From positions 1-9,840 of the forward strand of contig JACOUJ010000270.1 in assembly GCA_016177865.1 (NCBI GenBank): a stretch of 9,840 nt of DNA. The letters run 5' to 3'. Shown in pieces: positions 6,185 through 9,840 of the stretch (its first letter is position 1; the number at the start of each line of letters is the position of its first letter). The stretch is from Candidatus Rokuibacteriota bacterium (lineage in GTDB: Bacteria; Methylomirabilota; Methylomirabilia; Rokubacteriales; JACOUJ01). The notes under the pieces are model-generated. The model made no database searches and was not told where the DNA came from. It saw nothing but the letters and a program-made list of their open reading frames with translations. Position numbers and translations under genes: made by a program.

Positions 6185-7138
6185 TCAGAATGCCGGCCTT
6201 CGCGGCATCACAGCCGAAATCGTATTCCCGACTTTCGTGGCATCCCCCCCCTGCCCCGGCGCTCGCGATCGTAATTTGTCCTGGCCCGGTATAACAAATG
6301 AGTACCCTTCCTCAGACAGTCTTTTGACCAGGAATTCGATGCAGTTACACCGGCCTTCACGTCTACCTTCGTGCGCAAGAATAATTGATCCGGGCTTGAT
6401 GTCTTTGCAGATCCGGTTTACGACCGCAGAGCACTCATTTTTGACCGCATCGAATCCGCGTGCGCTCCATCCAATGAGGCGCATTCCACGCGCATCAAGC
6501 AGCGGGTGGACAAAAGGATTCTTCATGCCAACGGGCGCGCGGAACCATGTCGTGGGGGTTCCGGTCACATCCAGAATCGCCTTATTGCATCGATCGATCT
6601 CCTGCGCGATCCTTCTTGGGCCGAAACACCAGAAGCGAGCGCTTGGATGCCCATCAGAATGGTTCCCCAGCGAATGCCCCTGGCGAACAATTTCTCCTGC
6701 CTCTTGCCGATAGTTTCGGACGCGCTCTCCCTTCACAAAAAACGTTGCTCGAGCCCGATATCTCGCGAGCAAGTCCAGGATGCGGGGAGTATCGACTGGA
6801 TCCGGACCATCATCAATAGTCAACCACACTTCTTTTACATCAGTCGCAAAATGCGTGACAACGGGCCCCAGCCACTGTGACGTTGCAGTCAATGTCGGAT
6901 AGAGCACCAGAACGTGAGACAGGATAACGATTCCGACTGCGAACGTCATCGAACTGGTCCCCACGAACACGGCGATGAATGGAGCAACGAGCACGAACCA
7001 AAGAATCAACTGCCTGACGCGTCTGCCCGATATCGTCTGCTCATCATCAGTGGCACGTGGGCGCGCCACCCTGGCTGGATCGACCGCGATTCGGCCCATG
7101 TGGGCGCGCCACCCCGCCTCGCCCTGAAGATCTACCAT
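6185..7138 (-). CDS. Membrane-anchored NodB-fold polysaccharide deacetylase
   Basis: A carbohydrate esterase family 4 type enzyme that would remove N- or O-acetyl groups from a glycan. With the ATG at 7138 it has 317 residues. An N-terminal cytosolic segment is followed by two membrane helices (about 41-61 and 63-83). The catalytic domain then has TIDDGPD (Asp109 base, Asp110 metal), HSDGH (metal ligands His160 and His164), RAPVG (200-204), GWSARGFD and the LAHEG motif with His256. All five NodB motifs are present, so it should be active, probably on the outer face of the inner membrane. A longer frame starts with TTG at 7186 but would overlap the preceding gene by 38 bases; the ATG, ten bases after that gene's stop, is preferred. 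A later ATG at 7099 is also possible. Base composition is lower in GC than the cox genes (28 of 60 at 6361-6420 and at 6781-6840). Confidence 0.9.
   Translation of the reverse strand: MVDLQGEAGWRAHMGRIAVDPARVARPRATDDEQTISGRRVRQLILWFVLVAPFIAVFVGTSSMTFAVGIVILSHVLVLYPTLTATSQWLGPVVTHFATDVKEVWLTIDDGPDPVDTPRILDLLARYRARATFFVKGERVRNYRQEAGEIVRQGHSLGNHSDGHPSARFWCFGPRRIAQEIDRCNKAILDVTGTPTTWFRAPVGMKNPFVHPLLDARGMRLIGWSARGFDAVKNECSAVVNRICKDIKPGSIILAHEGRREGRCNCIEFLVKRLSEEGYSFVIPGQDKLRSRAPGQGGDATKVGNTISAVMPRRPAF
7057..7114. repeat. Pair of 15-base direct repeats near the deacetylase start
   Basis: GTGGGCGCGCCACCC occurs at 7057-7071 and again at 7100-7114, 43 bases apart. Each copy is itself nearly palindromic (GTGG-GCGCG-CCAC). 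The spacing is not a multiple of three, so the copies are read in different frames and do not reflect a protein repeat. They lie in the first codons of the deacetylase and could be a protein-binding site or paired hairpins affecting its translation. Chance in GC-rich DNA is not excluded. Confidence 0.5.
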
Positions 7139-7148
7139 GCGCCCGGCC

Positions 7149-7952
7149 CTATTCGTCAACCTTGACGAGGGCTTTTGACTCAGCAAAGATCCAGGACAGG
7201 GCGACTCCCCCCATCACAGACTCCCTCCTCTTGAGCAACGGGCTTTTCGAGAACACCGTCCCGTCCAGCGCGTCAACGCGGACAAACGCTCCAAACCACA
7301 CCCTTGCAAAACGCCGAGTGGCGCTTAGCGCGATTTGGGCGCCGCTGTAGCCGCCGCTCGGGGAAAAGACTGCCCGATCCGGCAAGGCGTCGGCGGGCTC
7401 AACCCCGTAGAAATGCTGATGGTACAGTCTGTCCGCAAAGACCGGACCGACCCCCAGACCGACGTTCAGCTTTCCAGGGCCGACGTTGAAGAAGTCGATA
7501 TTGATTCTTGGATTGGAGATCCACCCGACTCCCCGAATCCTGGAGAGGTTCACGGCAAAGACCGCGCGGACCGGCACTGTCACGGTGACCTTCCAGTCCC
7601 TTTCTCGGTTTCGCGCGAGCAGGATCTCAAGTGATGGTCCAATTTCGACAGTCGGATCAAGATCGGGCATCCCCTGACGCGCCTTGTTCCTGCTACTGTT
7701 CACCGGCACTGATGCGTTGAGGCTGAGGTCCAATTGGAGGGCCTCACTCCGCAATAGCAACTCGCGAACCCTCTGTCCATCGACGCGGAAGGCTTCTCCA
7801 CGGTAGATGAGGTAGGGGATGGGGAACACGTAGAAGCGCTGTTCGTCCGAACCTCGATAATCCGGAATATTGAGGACCGCGAGTCCAGCGCCGGCTTCCC
7901 AAAGCGGCAACTCCGCGCACTCCCCGAGACCCGGCAAGGCGGCCCATAGCAA
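7149..7952 (-). CDS. MipA/OmpV family outer-membrane protein
   Basis: An outer-membrane beta-barrel of the MipA/OmpV family (MltA-interacting scaffold or OmpV-like porin). Recognised by the early block NIPDYRGSDEQRFYVFPIPY, the R-D-G/V-D-G stretch after YLIYRGEAF, the LSLNASVPVNSSRNKARQGM block, the P-T-V-E-I-G-P-S-L motif and alternating beta-strand patterns to the end. It closes with SWIFAESKALVKVDE, about nine residues beyond the usual aromatic C terminus. The only standard start codon in this frame is TTG at 7952, which leaves a signal peptide without its basic end. Upstream, in the same frame but with no ATG or GTG, codons 7982-7953 read VKCLALFVGS and complete a good hydrophobic core. 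The true start is probably the ATG at 8026 in another frame (see the feature at 7979-8026). It sits between the ABC genes and the deacetylase in one operon. Export role inferred from family. Confidence 0.85.
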   Translation of the reverse strand: MLWAALPGLGECAELPLWEAGAGLAVLNIPDYRGSDEQRFYVFPIPYLIYRGEAFRVDGQRVRELLLRSEALQLDLSLNASVPVNSSRNKARQGMPDLDPTVEIGPSLEILLARNRERDWKVTVTVPVRAVFAVNLSRIRGVGWISNPRINIDFFNVGPGKLNVGLGVGPVFADRLYHQHFYGVEPADALPDRAVFSPSGGYSGAQIALSATRRFARVWFGAFVRVDALDGTVFSKSPLLKRRESVMGGVALSWIFAESKALVKVDE

Positions 7953-7978
7953 CGATCCGACAAACAGAGCGAGACATT

Positions 7979-8026
7979 TTACGGGCCCAGTGGTCTTATA
8001 CGTTCGCGTGACCGTGTTCTCCTCAT
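7979..8026 (-). other. Probable displaced start of the MipA/OmpV gene with slippery-type GGGCCCG heptamer
   Basis: The ATG at 8026-8024 overlaps the ATPase stop (ATGA), a common coupling arrangement. It opens a 15-codon frame, MRRTRSRERIRPLGP, ending in TAA at 7981-7979. The peptide is strongly basic, exactly what the MipA/OmpV signal peptide lacks. A one-base backward shift at the end would continue as VKCLALFVGSLLWAALPGLG, giving a complete signal peptide. The codons before the stop are CTG GGC CCG, so G GGC CCG fits the X XXY YYZ pattern of -1 frameshift sites at 7988-7982. The same result follows if one base was lost from the GGGCCC run by mutation or sequencing error, which I consider more likely. 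Confidence 0.5.
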
Positions 8027-8697
8027 GAGGGTTCGATCCGCCCGTTACGGAGTCGAAGAATCCGGTTGGCCAGCGCCGAGGTTTCGGGTCGGTGTGTCAC
8101 GAGAATAGCCGATGTCCCACGCTCCCGGACCCGTCCCTGGAGCTCAGTCAGGATGACCTTGGCGTGCTCTTCATCAAGATTCCCCGTGGGCTCGTCAGCA
8201 AGCAAGAATGGCGGATCGTTCAGTACGGCACGGCAGTACGCCACCCGCTGTTGCTCGCCACCTGACAGCTGGCTCGGGTAGTGACCCCGCCGGTGGCTCA
8301 CGCCCAACCGCTCCATGAGAGCAACGGCCTCACGCTCGGCTTGGCGCTCGTCGCGGGCGACATACCGCGCCGCCAGCAATACGTTGTCCAGGGCGGTCAT
8401 CTCCTCGATGAGCAAAAACGACTGGAAAACATAGCCGATCGACATGCCACGCACGCGACACTGGGCTCGGCGCGAAAGATGGCTGACCCGCTCACCGTCA
8501 AACCAGATTTCCCCCGCGTCGGCCCGCTCCAACAGACCCAGCAGGTTGAGCAGTGTGGATTTGCCGGACCCCGACGCCCCAACCACGGCGACAAACTCGC
8601 CGGCCTTGACCTCGAGGTCCACTCCGCCCAGCACCGGCACCGGCTCCCCGGTCCTGCCATGGTACGTCTTCCAGAGCCCCGCGGCGCGGACTACCAC
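8023..8697 (-). CDS. ABC transporter ATP-binding protein (LolD/MacB type)
   Basis: ATPase of a MacB/LolCDE-type ABC system (224 residues, normal length). All motifs are intact: Walker A GASGSGKST at 40-48, Q-loop Gln92 in YVFQSF, signature LSGGEQQR from 144, Walker B FLLADEPTGNLD from 164, and H-loop His202 in VTHRPE. It acts as a dimer on the inner membrane with the permease encoded just upstream. Such systems drive shape change in the periplasm (lipoprotein release, peptide or drug efflux, or stimulus transfer) rather than transport through the membrane. The start is GTG at 8697, three bases after the permease stop and in the same frame, so a start further upstream is impossible. A GGGG element lies eight bases before it. 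I leave the symbol blank because LolD and MacB-type ATPases cannot be separated by eye. Confidence 0.95.
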   Translation of the reverse strand: MVVRAAGLWKTYHGRTGEPVPVLGGVDLEVKAGEFVAVVGASGSGKSTLLNLLGLLERADAGEIWFDGERVSHLSRRAQCRVRGMSIGYVFQSFLLIEEMTALDNVLLAARYVARDERQAEREAVALMERLGVSHRRGHYPSQLSGGEQQRVAYCRAVLNDPPFLLADEPTGNLDEEHAKVILTELQGRVRERGTSAILVTHRPETSALANRILRLRNGRIEPS

Positions 8698-8700
8698 CTT

Positions 8701-9840
8701 TCAAGCCCCACGGCGAATGGCCTCAGCCGGCGAGACTCGGACGATTCGCATGGTCGCGTAGGTCGCTGCCATCGATCCCAGGAGAAGGGAAAACGCCAGG
8801 GTAAAGAGAAGAAGGCGAGCCGAGAACACGAAGAGTTGCTGCCCTTCGTGGACAACGCGCGCCTCCACCGCCCACCCGATGACCAGGGCCAGGAGAACTC
8901 CTGCGACACAGCCCGCCATGCTCACGGCCAATGCCTCCCTGAGTATCTCGCGGAGGAGTTGGAGATCCGTGGCCCCGAGAGCGCGCTTAATACCAATATC
9001 GCGAATGCGCTCGAACACGGCCGCGGTCACCGCGTTGGAGAGAGTCAGACCTCCGATGACGAGTCCAAGCGAGCCGACGCCGAATAAGAGCGCCGAGAAA
9101 AAGGCCGTCGAGGTTCGAAGAAGGCGACTCAGTTCACTCGGGATTGTCACGTTGATCCCGGAAACTACTCCCTTGATGCGCCGCGCGAGCGCGTCCGGAT
9201 CCTCCCCAGAATGCCACACCACCAGCGCACCCGTATTGAGATCCCCCTGCGTCAGGGCCGCGGCGCTCCCCCTCAGCACTTGTACCAGCATCGGGTCCCG
9301 TTGCAGCCACAGCTCTCGGGCGTCCTCAATGCCAATGATGGCAAACCGGTCCGGCGCCGTGAGCGTTTTGTCGAGCATTCCAATGACCGCGAACTCCATC
9401 CCACCGAGCCGCAACCTCCCGCCCACCCCCAGCCGACGAGCAGCCGCGCAATCGGCGCCGACCACCACGCTGCCACGGTCTCCGGGATGCAAGAATCGCC
9501 CGGCCCGGACCGGCAGTCCTTGATAGTAACGACCGGGCATCGAAGCCGCGAGATCCATGCCCAGCACTAGCTCCTGCGTCAGCGTCAGGAAGTGAGAGGT
9601 GGTCGTGCTCAGGGGCAGCATGACCTGCGCCTGAACCCCGGCCACTCCAGGGACGCGAGTAATCTCGGCAATCTTAGATGCTGTGAGAAGACCCCCTGCA
9701 GTGAAACCGGTGCCCATTCCGATCCCTTCACCGGCCACCGAGATCTGGCCGAGGACGAAGCGGTCACCGCCCTCGATGAATCGGGCGATCCGCTCTGCCA
9801 TGGCGCCCAAGGCGACGAGCCCAGCGACCCCAACTCCGAT
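8701..9840 (-). CDS. MacB/FtsX-type ABC transporter permease, N terminus outside the window
   Basis: The frame is open to the right edge, so the true start lies beyond 9840; the visible part has 379 residues. The first visible residues (IGVGVAGLVALGAMAERI) are the end of the N-terminal membrane helix. A periplasmic MacB-like domain of about 220 residues follows, with ERIARFIEGGDRFVLGQISV and GRYYQGLPVRAGRFLHPGD. Then comes the FtsX-like core: helix FFSALLFGVGSLGLVIGG, the cytosolic coupling segment ERIRDIGIKRALGATDLQLL, and two more helices, ending in RIVRVSPAEAIRRGA. This four-helix layout is typical of MacB-type mechanotransmission permeases. It pairs with the ATPase next to it. The TTG at 9810 would cut through the first helix and is not a plausible start. 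The substrate is unknown; a MacA-like adaptor may lie beyond the edge. Confidence 0.9.
   Translation of the reverse strand: MGVGVAGLVALGAMAERIARFIEGGDRFVLGQISVAGEGIGMGTGFTAGGLLTASKIAEITRVPGVAGVQAQVMLPLSTTTSHFLTLTQELVLGMDLAASMPGRYYQGLPVRAGRFLHPGDRGSVVVGADCAAARRLGVGGRLRLGGMEFAVIGMLDKTLTAPDRFAIIGIEDARELWLQRDPMLVQVLRGSAAALTQGDLNTGALVVWHSGEDPDALARRIKGVVSGINVTIPSELSRLLRTSTAFFSALLFGVGSLGLVIGGLTLSNAVTAAVFERIRDIGIKRALGATDLQLLREILREALAVSMAGCVAGVLLALVIGWAVEARVVHEGQQLFVFSARLLLFTLAFSLLLGSMAATYATMRIVRVSPAEAIRRGA

Noticed and set aside
7186..7186. TTG start giving a 333-residue deacetylase
   Set aside because: It would overlap the MipA/OmpV gene by 38 bases, and the ATG at 7138 just after that gene's stop is a better start.
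8281..9087. Plus-strand open frame of 268 codons opposite the ABC genes
   Set aside because: Overlaps the intact ATPase and permease on the other strand and shows only a low-complexity antisense composition.

Overview
The window is a fully packed, high-GC bacterial segment in which every supported gene reads on the minus strand, so gene order below runs from the right end to the left. An outer-membrane MipA/OmpV protein points to a diderm (Gram-negative) organism. GTG starts are frequent. The mix of a form II CO-dehydrogenase-like hydroxylase, CoxG, nickel-pincer cofactor genes and a VIT transporter fits an uncultured soil or subsurface lineage such as Rokubacteria, Methylomirabilota or a deltaproteobacterial group. 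That placement is an impression and was not tested.

Right block (9840 to 6185), an envelope operon: a MacB/FtsX-type ABC permease whose start lies beyond the window, its LolD/MacB-type ATPase, a MipA/OmpV outer-membrane protein, and a membrane-anchored NodB-fold polysaccharide deacetylase. Genes abut or overlap, which argues for one transcript. The likely job is moving or sensing something across the envelope together with modification of a surface or wall glycan; the substrate is unknown. The start of the MipA/OmpV gene is odd: the ATG expected from overlap with the ATPase stop is one frame off, with a GGGCCCG heptamer and a stop exactly where the frames would have to switch.

Middle block (6149 to 3737): a VIT1/CCC1-type Fe/Mn transporter, then larB and larC for the nickel-pincer nucleotide cofactor. 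larE and larA are not in the window. LarC lacks about 105-110 central residues of the normal family layout, in frame.

Left block (3647 to 1): coxG, coxS, coxL and the beginning of coxM, in the S-L-M order typical of form II CO-dehydrogenase-like enzymes, behind a good sigma70-type promoter whose -35 box overlaps the larC stop codon. The last gene starts as a normal CoxM FAD subunit but changes after about 68 residues, in frame, into the catalytic region of a GH94 glycoside phosphorylase. This is either a chimeric assembly join or a real recombination, and it is the most important thing to check.

No gene-free stretch exceeds 90 bases. The two largest gaps are 3648-3736, which holds the promoter, and 5369-5453, in which I see no convincing promoter or terminator. 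No RNA genes, insertion sequences, CRISPR arrays or clear terminators were found.
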